Shown: positions 51,106 through 59,855 of the stretch, one piece after another
Position numbering within the stretch: the first letter of the stretch is position 1
Layout of the letters: every line of letters starts with the position of its first letter
Assembly: GCA_965364515.1 (NCBI GenBank)
Contig: CBDTXZ010000001.1
Location: 1 to 60,670, forward strand
Length of the DNA stretch: 60,670 bases
Reading direction: 5' to 3'
From: JAHEDH01 sp965364515
GTDB lineage: Bacteria; Actinomycetota; Acidimicrobiia; Spongiisociales; ZC4RG35
The notes under the pieces: model-generated
What the model saw: the letters and a program-made list of their open reading frames with translations, nothing else
Databases searched by the model: none
What the model was told of the DNA's origin: nothing
Program-made: the position numbers and the translations under genes

Positions 51106-51873
51106 TCACCACGTGATCAGATCGGGATGCTCGAGGAGTTGGCGGAGTGTGGCGCCGAAGCGAGCTGCCGGGGCGCCGTCGACGATTCGGTGGTCGATCT
51201 GCACCGAGATGTCCAGGATGGTTCGGACGGTCAGTTCGCCATCGACGACCCACGGGCGGTCGCCGGCGCCGCCGATGACCACCGTGAGGGTGGAGACGGT
51301 CGGTGTGCCGATGGCATAGCCGTTCCCGCCCATCATCATGCCGACCGAGGAGACGGTCACCGTGCCGATCCGACGCCGGGCGCCGGTCGAGTGTTGCGCC
51401 GTCAGGTACATGAGCCCGATCATCCCTGGCAGGCGGCCCGCCCTGGAGCCCCAACGTTGCAACAGACGACCGCTGCCACCGCGTGTCGGATCGTGCTGGA
51501 TGGCGGTGAGCTCCTCGGAGATGTCGGCCACAGAACGCTCGTCGGCTCGGCGAATCGGATGGGCGAGTGGGAAGAAACCGGCCTCGGTCTCGACTTCGAC
51601 GATCGTGGCGATGTCGACGTGACGGTGGAGCACCAGCTTGCCCGCCCACCCTCGATAGGCATGAACCTCGGGATGGGTCGACACGGCTCGACCGACGCAG
51701 GCGAGCACGAATGCAGTGGGAGACAGCGATTCTTGGCGCAGCCGCCTCCAGGCATCGGTGACGTCGACTTGTACGAGGGCGGTCATCACGGCCATCCGTT
51801 TGCCCGACTTGAGCCCGCCCAGGACGATGCGTCGTTCGGCCGGGAAGGGATGGCGCTCGATGTCAACGGTCAT
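51106..51873 (-). CDS. Stand-alone E2-type acyltransferase domain protein
   Basis: The 255-residue protein is only the catalytic domain of 2-oxoacid dehydrogenase E2 enzymes, ending in the active-site motif DHRIVDGAPAARF. No lipoyl or E1/E3-binding domain is present, and no E1 or E3 gene is nearby. The ATG at 51873 starts a plausible fold; an earlier in-frame start would cross the groES promoter. It may be a CoA-dependent acyltransferase of another kind. The GGNGYAIGTPTVSTLTV segment is typical of the fold. Confidence 0.8.
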   Translation of the reverse strand: MTVDIERHPFPAERRIVLGGLKSGKRMAVMTALVQVDVTDAWRRLRQESLSPTAFVLACVGRAVSTHPEVHAYRGWAGKLVLHRHVDIATIVEVETEAGFFPLAHPIRRADERSVADISEELTAIQHDPTRGGSGRLLQRWGSRAGRLPGMIGLMYLTAQHSTGARRRIGTVTVSSVGMMMGGNGYAIGTPTVSTLTVVIGGAGDRPWVVDGELTVRTILDISVQIDHRIVDGAPAARFGATLRQLLEHPDLITW

Positions 51874-51963
51874 CGCATCACGATGGCCGAGGCCCTCCGA
51901 ACTGACCAGTGCCGAAGGCCACCCGACAACGTCCCCTTCGGACCTTGGTGCAGAACAGGGGAC

Positions 51964-51993
51964 TTGGCACTCGACGGGATCGACTGCTAAATT
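51964..51993 (+). promoter_or_regulatory. groESL promoter
   Basis: TTGGCA, an 18-nt spacer and TAAATT. The CIRCE operator follows 6 nt downstream. Confidence 0.7.
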
Positions 51994-51998
51994 GATGG

Positions 51999-52025
51999 CT
52001 AGCACTCGAAAAGTGAGAGTGCCAA
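51999..52025 (+). promoter_or_regulatory. CIRCE operator (HrcA site)
   Basis: CTAGCACTC-N9-GAGTGCCAA, close to the CIRCE consensus TTAGCACTC-N9-GAGTGCTAA. It marks groESL as repressed by HrcA and induced by heat. Confidence 0.93.
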
Positions 52026-52057
52026 TCGAGCCGGGATCGAGGTCCCGGTTTTCGATT
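52024..52057 (+). promoter_or_regulatory. Hairpin in the groES leader
   Basis: AATCGA pairs with TCGATT, and inside it CCGGGA pairs with TCCCGG around TCGAGG. The outer arm overlaps the right half of CIRCE by 2 nt. It lies before the AGGAGG site (52075-52080) of groES. Confidence 0.55.
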
Positions 52058-52086
52058 GCACGCAGAACCTACGTAGGAGGAGCTAC

Positions 52087-52377
52087 ATGAAGCTTCAGCC
52101 TCTCGGCGATCGAGTGGTCGTCAAGCCGAATGAGGATCAGGACATGCGGACGTCGTCCGGTCTGGTGATCCCTGACACGGCGAAGGAGAAGCCGCAGACA
52201 GGCGAGGTCATCGCCGTCGGACCCGGAGCGCTCGACGAGGACGGTGATCGCATGCCGATGGACGTCAAGGTCGGCGATGTCGTCCTGTACTCGAAGTTCG
52301 CCGGGACCGAGGTCAAGCTCGAGGGTGGCGATCATCTCGTCCTCTCGTCCCGCGACCTGCTCGCGATCGTCAACTGA
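52087..52377 (+). CDS. groES: Co-chaperonin GroES
   Basis: The 96-residue protein has the family start KLQPLGDRVVVKPNEDQDM and the mobile-loop region that binds GroEL. It caps the chaperonin chamber. AGGAGG precedes the ATG by 6 nt. Confidence 0.98.
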   Translation: MKLQPLGDRVVVKPNEDQDMRTSSGLVIPDTAKEKPQTGEVIAVGPGALDEDGDRMPMDVKVGDVVLYSKFAGTEVKLEGGDHLVLSSRDLLAIVN

Positions 52378-52395
52378 GACAGAGGAGAGATTCAC

Positions 52396-54030
52396 ATGAC
52401 AGCGAAGGATCTTCGCTTCAACGAAGAAGCCCGCAAAGGGCTCCAGGCGGGCGTAGACAAGCTCGCCGACACGGTCAAGGTCACGCTCGGCCCCAAGGGC
52501 CGCAACGTGGTGCTGGAGAAGAAGTGGGGCGCCCCCACGATCACCAACGACGGTGTGACCATCGCCAAGGAGATCGAGCTCGACGACGCCTATGAGAACA
52601 TGGGTGCGAAGCTCGCTTACGAGGTCGCCAACAAGACCAACGACGTGGCCGGAGACGGAACCACCACCGCCACCGTTCTCGCACAGGCCATGGTCCGCGA
52701 GGGACTCCGCATGGTGGCCGCAGGTGCCAATCCGATGGACCTCAAGCGAGGCATCGAGAGCGGTGTCGACGCGGTCGTCAAGTCGCTCGCCGAACTGGCA
52801 CGTGACATCGAGACCAGCGAGGAGATCACCAACGTCGCATCGATCTCCGCCAACAACGACACGACCATCGGCAAGGTCATCGCCGAGGCGTTCGACAAGG
52901 TCGGCAAGGACGGCGTGATCACGGTCGAAGAGGGCCAGACGTTCGGGCTCGAGCTCGAGTTCACCGAGGGCATGCAGTTCGACAAGGGCTACATCTCCCC
53001 GTACTTCATCACCGACCCCGATCGACAGGAAGCAGTGCTCGAGGATCCCTACATCCTCATCGCGAACCAGAAGATCGGTTCGGTCAACGACATGCTTCCC
53101 GTGCTCGAGAAGATCATGCAGACCGGCAAGCCGGTCCTGGTCCTCGCCGAGGACGTGGAAGGCGAGGCACTCGCCACGCTCGTGGTCAACAAGATCCGCG
53201 GGACGTTCAGCTCGGCAGCCGTCAAGGCCCCCGGGTTCGGAGAGCGCCGCAAGGCCATGCTCCAGGACATCGCCATCCTCACCGGTGGAACGGTCATCAG
53301 CGAGGAAGTCGGCTTGAAGCTCGACGGTGTCACCACCGACATGCTCGGTCGTGCCCGCAAGGTCGTGATCTCCAAGGACGACACCACGATCGTCGACGGG
53401 TCAGGCGCCGAGGCAGACGTCAAGGCTCGCATCAAGCAGATCGAGCGTGAGATCGAGAACACCGACTCGGACTGGGATCGTGAGAAGCTCCAGGAGCGTC
53501 TCGCCAAGCTGTCCGGCGGCGTCGTCGTGATCAAGGCCGGCGCGGCCACCGAGGTCGAGCTCAAGGAGAAGAAGCACCGCATCGAGGACGCCGTCTCGGC
53601 GACCCGTGCAGCCGTCGAGGAGGGCATCGTCCCCGGCGGTGGAGTTGCGCTTCTCCGTGCCCAGCCCGCAATCGACAAGCTGCGCGGCGGAACCGATGAC
53701 GAGAAGGCCGGTCGTGCGATCGTGCGTCGCTCGCTCGAAGAGCCACTGCGTCAGATCGCCACGAACGCCGGCGTCGAAGGTGGCGTCGTCGTCGAGCAGG
53801 TCCGCAACGCCGAGGGAAGCAACGGCTTCAACGCCGCAACCCTCAAGTACGAGGACCTGATGGCAGCCGGTGTCATCGACCCGGCCAAGGTCACCCGCTC
53901 CACGCTGCAGAACGCAGCTTCCATCGCAGCCCTGCTGCTCACCACCGAGGCGCTCGTCGCCGAAGTGAAGGAAGACGCTCCTGTCGGCGGTGGCGGCGAC
54001 CACGGTCACGGCGGTGGCATGGACTTCTGA
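52396..54030 (+). CDS. groEL: Chaperonin GroEL
   Basis: The 544-residue ATP-dependent folding chamber subunit has the GDGTTTATVLAQAMV and GPKGRNVVLEKKWGAP signatures and the family signature AAVEEGIVPGGGVALLR. The C-terminal tail mixes the His-rich and Gly-Met types (GDHGHGGGMDF), where many actinobacteria keep these on separate GroEL copies. Confidence 0.98.
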   Translation: MTAKDLRFNEEARKGLQAGVDKLADTVKVTLGPKGRNVVLEKKWGAPTITNDGVTIAKEIELDDAYENMGAKLAYEVANKTNDVAGDGTTTATVLAQAMVREGLRMVAAGANPMDLKRGIESGVDAVVKSLAELARDIETSEEITNVASISANNDTTIGKVIAEAFDKVGKDGVITVEEGQTFGLELEFTEGMQFDKGYISPYFITDPDRQEAVLEDPYILIANQKIGSVNDMLPVLEKIMQTGKPVLVLAEDVEGEALATLVVNKIRGTFSSAAVKAPGFGERRKAMLQDIAILTGGTVISEEVGLKLDGVTTDMLGRARKVVISKDDTTIVDGSGAEADVKARIKQIEREIENTDSDWDREKLQERLAKLSGGVVVIKAGAATEVELKEKKHRIEDAVSATRAAVEEGIVPGGGVALLRAQPAIDKLRGGTDDEKAGRAIVRRSLEEPLRQIATNAGVEGGVVVEQVRNAEGSNGFNAATLKYEDLMAAGVIDPAKVTRSTLQNAASIAALLLTTEALVAEVKEDAPVGGGGDHGHGGGMDF

Positions 54031-54052
54031 TCCACACCGGATCACGAGCCAC

Positions 54053-54087
54053 GAGAGAGGGACCCGCACGGGTCCCTCTCTCTTTTT
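54053..54087 (+). terminator. Terminator of groESL
   Basis: GAGAGAGGGACCC pairs perfectly with GGGTCCCTCTCTC (13 bp, GCAC loop), followed by TTTTT. Confidence 0.93.
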
Positions 54088-54197
54088 GTGGCTCCGACGC
54101 GACCGTGCCTCTTTTCCGGGTCACCCACCGGTGCCGCTCGGCTCATGACCGGCATTTCAGGCGGCCGGCGAGGCTCTCGCGTCGTATCGTCCTAGGC

Positions 54198-54977
54198 GTG
54201 CAGTACGCCGACCACGTGAATCATCTGGAGCGATACTCGGCGCGGTTCCTCGAACTGGCTCGATTCGCCGACCTCGAGGCCGCCGTCCCGAGCTGTCCCG
54301 GCTGGAGCGTCGCCGATCTGGTCTTTCACCTCGCCGAGGTCCAGCACTTCTGGGCGAGCATCGTGGCGGGTCGGCTCGACGATCCTGGCGGGGTCGAGGC
54401 GAAGTCGAGGCCGGATGATGCGACCCTGGTGGAGTTCTTCGACGTGTCCCGCCAGGCGCTCGGGGCTGCACTGGAAGCGGCCGCTCCAGCGGACCCCTGC
54501 TGGAGTTGGTCGGAGATCGGCGGCACGGTCGGCTGGGTCGCCAGGCGCCAGCATCACGAGGCGGCGATCCATCTCGCAGACCTGGAGCTCGCCTCGGACA
54601 ACTCACCGCATCTGCACCACCAGACCGCCGTGGACGGGATCAACGAGATGATCGACGTGATGCTCGGCGATTTCCCGGCGTGGATGAAGTACGAGCCGGA
54701 ATGGCTGGTCGAGGTCGACGTGCCAGATTTCGACACTCCCACACTCATGACCGTCGGAACCCTGTCGGGCACCGGCCCCGAGTCTGGAACCGTGTATCTC
54801 GACCTGCCGGGGGCCCGACGGGCCGAGTACGGACTCCCCGACGCCATCGTCAGCGGATCGGCCGAGGCGATGGACCTGTGGCTGTGGGGGAGAGGGCCGG
54901 TGGACGATCTCTCCGTCACGGGCGACGCCGAAGCAGTCGAAGCGCTCCGGCTGGCGATCGCAGACGGGACGCAGTGA
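54198..54977 (+). CDS. Maleylpyruvate-isomerase-like mycothiol-dependent family protein
   Basis: The 259-residue protein has the N-terminal DinB-like four-helix fold of the TIGR03083 group (PSCPGWSVADLVFHLAEVQHFW, then RRQHHEAAIHLADLE with metal-binding His). A C-terminal domain of about 90 residues follows (YLDLPGARRAEYGLPDAIVSG) and resembles the MDMPI C-terminal domain. The substrate is unknown. It starts at GTG; TATCGT ends 7 nt before it. It overlaps the next gene by 4 nt. Confidence 0.85.
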   Translation: MQYADHVNHLERYSARFLELARFADLEAAVPSCPGWSVADLVFHLAEVQHFWASIVAGRLDDPGGVEAKSRPDDATLVEFFDVSRQALGAALEAAAPADPCWSWSEIGGTVGWVARRQHHEAAIHLADLELASDNSPHLHHQTAVDGINEMIDVMLGDFPAWMKYEPEWLVEVDVPDFDTPTLMTVGTLSGTGPESGTVYLDLPGARRAEYGLPDAIVSGSAEAMDLWLWGRGPVDDLSVTGDAEAVEALRLAIADGTQ

Positions 54978-56032
54978 TCCGAGACAGGGGCACGGTGGCG
55001 CTCGGCTGCCTGGTCCTGCTCGCTGCGTGCAGCGGTCCGGCGGGAGATCCGACGACTCCCCCCACGAGCGTCACCGATTCGGTGCAGAGCGCTCCGAGCA
55101 CGACGGTCGTCTCGTCATCGACGACGGCTCAACCACCGGCCAGTGAGGCGACCTCGACGACCTCGACGACCATCGTCCTTCCTCCGACGCTCGGTGACGG
55201 GCGGCCCGCCACGTTCATGGCGGTCACCGCCGACTACGAGGCAGTCGAGGTCGACACCGCCACCGGGGCGATCGTTCACCGATTCGGCCGGCGCGCCGAC
55301 GCTGCGTCTCTGGCGTCGGGAGATGAGATCGCTCCCAACGTCGTGGATGGGATCTGGCGATCCGCATCAGGCGACGCCGTGTTGATCAGCGAGTGCTGCG
55401 AGCCGGCGGCGGGACGTATCACGTTCCTCCCCGACGACGGAGCGCTCGACCCGGACCACGGAGAGCTGCCTTGGCACGGCTGGTGGGTGGTTCCTGCTGC
55501 AGATTCCGATCAGGTCATCATCACCGGCTACTTCACCCAGGTCGTCGATGCGCTCGAGGGTCCCGACGGCGGAGGCGCGGTCACTCTCTTCGAGAACGAT
55601 GGCAGCGGGGTCGGTGCGATCGGCTGGAGCCACGATGGCGCATCGATCTACTGGTACGACGAGAGCACCGGCGAGCTCGTGACCTGGATCAGGTTGGGCG
55701 ACGAATTCGCGATCGCTTCGAGAGTGCCCATCGACTGGATCGGCCCCGATCAGACATTGTCCGGGATCGACGCCCAGGCGAGTGGGAACGTGGTGTCTTT
55801 CCTCACACGCCATGACACCAACGGCGGGCCGATCGAGACCGTTGGCGTCGTCTACTCGTCGGAGACCGGTGAGCTTCTTGCCGAGTTCCCCGTCGACGCC
55901 GGAAGCTCATTCGGTGGGTATGACCCGTCAGGGCGTTTTCTGATCTACACCACCCTCGACGGCGCCGTCACCTATCAGGGTCTCGGCAGTACCGGAGTGC
56001 TGGGGGAGGGCTTCCTGTTCGCGAGTTGGTAG
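54974..56032 (+). CDS. Putative secreted lipoprotein, beta-propeller-like
   Basis: The 352-residue protein has a short signal peptide with a lipobox (CLVLLAACSG, Cys at about 19), then a Thr/Ser/Pro-rich linker of about 45 residues. The remaining 290 residues are strand-rich with repeated patterns such as TVDTATGAIVHRF and SHDGASIYWYDESTGEL, suggesting a WD40-like or Kelch-like propeller. It is anchored outside the membrane. Function is unknown. Confidence 0.75.
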   Translation: MIRDRGTVALGCLVLLAACSGPAGDPTTPPTSVTDSVQSAPSTTVVSSSTTAQPPASEATSTTSTTIVLPPTLGDGRPATFMAVTADYEAVEVDTATGAIVHRFGRRADAASLASGDEIAPNVVDGIWRSASGDAVLISECCEPAAGRITFLPDDGALDPDHGELPWHGWWVVPAADSDQVIITGYFTQVVDALEGPDGGGAVTLFENDGSGVGAIGWSHDGASIYWYDESTGELVTWIRLGDEFAIASRVPIDWIGPDQTLSGIDAQASGNVVSFLTRHDTNGGPIETVGVVYSSETGELLAEFPVDAGSSFGGYDPSGRFLIYTTLDGAVTYQGLGSTGVLGEGFLFASW

Positions 56033-56063
56033 TGGCCGATGGCTGACGCTCCGTGCTCGCTGC

Positions 56064-56069
56064 AATAAT
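56064..56069 (+). promoter_or_regulatory. -10 box of guaB1
   Basis: AATAAT ends 6 nt before the ATG at 56076. Leaderless start likely. Confidence 0.45.
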
Positions 56070-56075
56070 CCGGCC

Positions 56076-57512
56076 ATGCGATTCCTCGACGACCGAGCCC
56101 CTCAGTTCGATCTCACCTACAACGACGTGTTCCTGGTCCCGACCTTCAGTGAGGTGGGCTCACGCATGTCGGTCGACCTCACTCCGCCCGAGGGGATCGG
56201 CACGACGATCCCGGTCGTGGTCGCCAACATGACCGCGGTCGCCGGGAGGAGGATGGCGGAGACGGTTGCTCGAAGGGGCGGGCTCGCAGTCTTCCCACAG
56301 GACATCAGCCCGGCTGCGGTCGCCGACATGACCAATGACGTCAAGAGTGCAGATCGTGTCGTCGACACTCCGATCACGATGCTGGCAAGCGACACGGTCA
56401 ACGCCGCCCTGGACCTGATTCACAAGCGGGCGCATCGCGCGGTGATCGTCGTCGACGACGATCGCAAGCCCGTTGGCATCTTCACCGAGCGCGACGCCGA
56501 AGGCGTCGACCGGTTCAGCCAGCTCGGGACGGTGATGACCGAATCACCCATCGCCATCAACCGCGAGCTGTCCGTCGAAGAGATGTTCGAGGAGCTCTCT
56601 CAGCGGCGGGTTCACTTCGCTCCGGTCATCGACGATCGCGGCCGGCTCCACGGCATCATCACCGAGAAGGGAGCGCTCCGCTCGGCGCTCTATCAGCCTG
56701 CCGTCGACCCCCACAGGAAGCTGATGGTGGCGGCCGCCGTCGGTATCAACGGCGACGTCGGGGCGAAAGTCCGCCAACTCGTCGAGACCGGGGTCGACGT
56801 GATCGTGGTCGACACCGCACATGGCCACCAACGACGAATGGTCGAGGCCGTGAGAGCCGCCCGGTCATCGGCCCCCGATCATCCGCTCGTTGCCGGAAAC
56901 GTGGTCACGGTCGACGGGACGATCGACCTGATCGATGCCGGCGCAGACATCGTCAAGGTGGGCGTCGGCCCGGGGGCGATGTGCACCACCAGGATGATGA
57001 CCGGGGTCGGAAGACCGCAGTTCTCCGCCGTGCTCGCATGTGCCGACGCCGCCCGGGAGCGAGGGCGGCACGTCTGGGCGGACGGGGGAGTTCGTCATCC
57101 CCGCGACGTCGCCCTTGCGCTGGCAGCCGGCGCATCGAGCGTCATGATCGGCTCGTGGCTCGCCGGCACCCACGAGTCCGCAGCCGACGCGGTGCGCGAC
57201 CCCTCGGGGCGTCTCTACAAGGAGAACTACGGGATGGCGTCATCTCGGGCGGTCGTCAGTCGAACGCGTGGGGAGTCGAACTTCGATCGCGCCCGGAAGG
57301 CTCTCTTCGAGGAGGGCATCTCAGCGTCGAAGATGTATCTCGACCCGAACTTCCCGGGTGTGGAGGACATCCTCGACCAGATCACGGCCGGTGTGCGATC
57401 GAGCTGCACCTATGCAGGCGCCTCGAACATCGCCGAGCTCTGGGAGCGGGCCGTCGTGGGGATCCAATCTCAGGCGGGGTTCGCCGAGGGCAGGCCGCTC
57501 GACACCTGGTGA
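56076..57512 (+). CDS. guaB1: GuaB1-family IMP dehydrogenase-related protein (probable GMP reductase)
   Basis: The 478-residue TIM-barrel protein has the catalytic Cys loop GPGAMCTTRMMTGVG and a CBS pair at about 95-205 (SDTVNAALDLIHKRAHRAV). In mycobacteria the GuaB1 paralogue has been reported to act as GMP reductase rather than IMP dehydrogenase, and this protein follows that subgroup by overall pattern. It would recycle guanine nucleotides to IMP. The true guaB is not in this window. Confidence 0.9.
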   Translation: MRFLDDRAPQFDLTYNDVFLVPTFSEVGSRMSVDLTPPEGIGTTIPVVVANMTAVAGRRMAETVARRGGLAVFPQDISPAAVADMTNDVKSADRVVDTPITMLASDTVNAALDLIHKRAHRAVIVVDDDRKPVGIFTERDAEGVDRFSQLGTVMTESPIAINRELSVEEMFEELSQRRVHFAPVIDDRGRLHGIITEKGALRSALYQPAVDPHRKLMVAAAVGINGDVGAKVRQLVETGVDVIVVDTAHGHQRRMVEAVRAARSSAPDHPLVAGNVVTVDGTIDLIDAGADIVKVGVGPGAMCTTRMMTGVGRPQFSAVLACADAARERGRHVWADGGVRHPRDVALALAAGASSVMIGSWLAGTHESAADAVRDPSGRLYKENYGMASSRAVVSRTRGESNFDRARKALFEEGISASKMYLDPNFPGVEDILDQITAGVRSSCTYAGASNIAELWERAVVGIQSQAGFAEGRPLDTW

Positions 57513-57519
57513 GCCGATG

Positions 57520-58179
57520 TCACGGCTCGTCTCGTGATTCGATCGCTTCGGCCCAGTTCTCCCGCGCCTCGTTGGCTGCGGCGAAGCTGACCACGAGCGC
57601 TGCCGCCGGGTCGGCCCACCACCAGCCGAGCGTGGCATTCAAGAGGAGCCCGAGCATCGTTGATGTTGAGAGGATGCCGTCCAGGAACGTCATGGTCGCC
57701 TCGGCTTCGAGCGGCGTCGACCTCAGCTGTGTCGCTATTCGCCGTTTTGCGAACGCGAGACCGAACATCACGACCGCGGTGACGGCGAGATAGGCGATTC
57801 CCCAGGGTGACTCGTCTGGACGTCGCCCGACGACCAGATCGCGAGTGCTGACAGCGAACAGCGCAAGCGCCAACACAGCGAACGCGATCGCCACGAGCCG
57901 GTGTGCCCTGGCAGTTCGCCCCCCATGGCCGTGAGATGACGGACGGAGGTGCCACACGACCACCACCGAAGCGAACACCTCCACGATGGAGACCGTGCCG
58001 AATCCGATCAACGCCAGCGAGGAGGCGACCGCTCCGAGTGCGATGGTGAGAAACGCTTCTCCGACGTTCCAGCCCACGGTTGCGTATTCGAGTCTCAGTG
58101 CAAGCCTCGTCAGGCGCGATGCATCGTGTGAGATGTCGGTGTCGTGTCCGGTCAGGTCGGCTCCTCCGTCAGAGGGCAT
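57520..58179 (-). CDS. CDF-like membrane protein with altered metal sites
   Basis: The 219-residue protein has about six transmembrane helices arranged as in cation diffusion facilitators. The usual His/Asp zinc site in the second helix is replaced: the segment reads SLALIGFGTVSIVEVFASVV, with Glu instead of the conserved HxxxD. The cytoplasmic C-terminal domain is missing. It may be a degenerate or substrate-altered half-CDF. It converges on guaB1 after only 7 nt. Confidence 0.7.
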   Translation of the reverse strand: MPSDGGADLTGHDTDISHDASRLTRLALRLEYATVGWNVGEAFLTIALGAVASSLALIGFGTVSIVEVFASVVVVWHLRPSSHGHGGRTARAHRLVAIAFAVLALALFAVSTRDLVVGRRPDESPWGIAYLAVTAVVMFGLAFAKRRIATQLRSTPLEAEATMTFLDGILSTSTMLGLLLNATLGWWWADPAAALVVSFAAANEARENWAEAIESRDEP

Positions 58180-58211
58180 TATCGCCGATCACGGGACGGG
58201 CGCCGGTCGGC

Positions 58212-58239
58212 TTGCTCCCGCCAGGTCGGATGGCATACT
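58212..58239 (+). promoter_or_regulatory. Promoter of the GH26/SLH gene
   Basis: TTGCTC, a 16-nt spacer and CATACT within TGGCATACTG, an extended -10. The ATG follows after 38 nt. Confidence 0.5.
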
Positions 58240-58277
58240 GACAGCGGGCCTGGGAACCGACCAACCAAGGGATTCCC

Positions 58278-59855
58278 ATGCGCACCCGTCTCATCTCACT
58301 CATCGCGGTGACTCTGATGAGCTCGCTCATCCCCGTCGGTGCCACTCCCGCGTCCGCAGCCGAGAACGCCGCCGGCACGGTGTATGCCGGGATGTACTCA
58401 TCGGAGTTCTTCTCGTCCGACGACTTCGACGCCTTCGCCGCGGCTGCAGGCAAGCGCATGACGTTTGGTGGAACCTTCCATCATCCGCTCGAGTCCGAGG
58501 GCTCCAACTGGGAGTTGAACACCGAAAAACTGCTCGAAGAGGTATGGCAGGGTCAGGCGACCCCGTTCGCCAACCTCGAGGTGAGCGTCTCGGCCTTCAC
58601 CATCGCCTCGGGCGGCTACGACGCCGAGATCACCGCATGGGCGAATCGCGTCAAACGGTGGCTCGACAGGGGAGGGGGCCGGTCGATGTTCATCGCCCCT
58701 CTTCAGGAGATGAACGGCGACTGGGTTCCCTACGGCATGGATCCGGGCAACTTCAAGCTGGCCTTCAAACGCATCAGAGACATCTTTCGGAGTCTCGGGA
58801 TGGACGAGACCGAGGTCCGATGGGTCTTCGCTCCGAATGGCTGGTCGACGCCGCCGCACACCCAGGTCGACTATTACCCCGGTGACGACGTGGTCGATCT
58901 GATCGGCTTCTCTGCCTACAACTTCGGCTCGACCCTCGACCGGTGGTCGTCGGTCTACGAGGTGATGGGAGGCGTGTTCGAGGAGGCTCGCACCTACGCA
59001 CCCGAGAAGCCGTTCGTGCTCTCACAGACGGCAAGCTCACCTTCTGGCGGAGACCGAGACGCCTGGCTGGCCGAGATGTTCGCCTTCGTGGCGAACGATC
59101 CGAATGCCCTGGGCTTCGTCTACTTCAATCTGAATCGCGAGACCGACTGGCGGATGTGGACCGGCAGCTCGCTCGCGTCCGGGTTCGCGACGGGGATGGC
59201 CCAACCAGCCACCGAGTACGTCTGGCCGATGACGTCCTGGTTCCAACCGGGACCGCTTCCGTTCGGTGCCGGTGCGCCGACTCCTGCGCCCACGATCCCG
59301 CTGCCGGCCGACTTCTGCTTCTCCGCCACGACCGGCGATGCCGGCTTCGCCGACGTGCCGGACGGACAGTTCTTCACCGAGCCGGTCTCCTGGGCGGTGA
59401 CGTCACAGATCACGACGGGATTCACCGACGGCACCTTTCGACCCGCCGACGTCGTCACGCGCGCGCAGCTGGCGGTGTTCCTCTGGAGGCTCTCGTGCTC
59501 GCCCAACGTCGCAGAGGAGTCGACGTTCACCGACGTCCCGGCCGGGCAGTACTACTCGGAGGCCGTTGCCTGGCTGGTCGGTACCGGGATCACGTCGGGG
59601 ACCGGCCCCGGCCGCTTCTCGCCGGAGGAGGCGGTCGATCGTGGACAGATGGCGGTCTTCCTCCATCGCCTGGTCGGAGAGCCGTCCTCCGGTGCTGCAG
59701 GGTTCGCCGACGTCGGTGACGAGTATTTCGCCGAGGCTGTCGCCTGGCTGGCGGCGGCGGGCATCACGTCGGGCTACCCCGACGGCCTCTTCCACCCCGG
59801 CGACGCCGTGACGCGGGCGCAGATGGTCACGTTTCTCGACCGGTTCGCCCGCTGA
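58278..59855 (+). CDS. Secreted GH26-like protein with three SLH repeats
   Basis: The 525-residue protein has a signal peptide (MRTRLISLIAVTLMSSLIP, cleavage near ASA/AE). A GH26-like TIM barrel covers about 33-325, with the acid/base Glu144 in PLQEMNGDWVPYG. At the usual nucleophile position, in EKPFVLSQTASSPSGGD, Gln250 (CAG at 59025-59027) stands in place of Glu. Three SLH repeats follow (about 355-405, 415-465, 474-525), each with the FxDV and ITxGxxDGxFxP patterns, so it is anchored to the wall. It may bind mannan or glucan rather than cleave it. Confidence 0.85.
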   Translation: MRTRLISLIAVTLMSSLIPVGATPASAAENAAGTVYAGMYSSEFFSSDDFDAFAAAAGKRMTFGGTFHHPLESEGSNWELNTEKLLEEVWQGQATPFANLEVSVSAFTIASGGYDAEITAWANRVKRWLDRGGGRSMFIAPLQEMNGDWVPYGMDPGNFKLAFKRIRDIFRSLGMDETEVRWVFAPNGWSTPPHTQVDYYPGDDVVDLIGFSAYNFGSTLDRWSSVYEVMGGVFEEARTYAPEKPFVLSQTASSPSGGDRDAWLAEMFAFVANDPNALGFVYFNLNRETDWRMWTGSSLASGFATGMAQPATEYVWPMTSWFQPGPLPFGAGAPTPAPTIPLPADFCFSATTGDAGFADVPDGQFFTEPVSWAVTSQITTGFTDGTFRPADVVTRAQLAVFLWRLSCSPNVAEESTFTDVPAGQYYSEAVAWLVGTGITSGTGPGRFSPEEAVDRGQMAVFLHRLVGEPSSGAAGFADVGDEYFAEAVAWLAAAGITSGYPDGLFHPGDAVTRAQMVTFLDRFAR

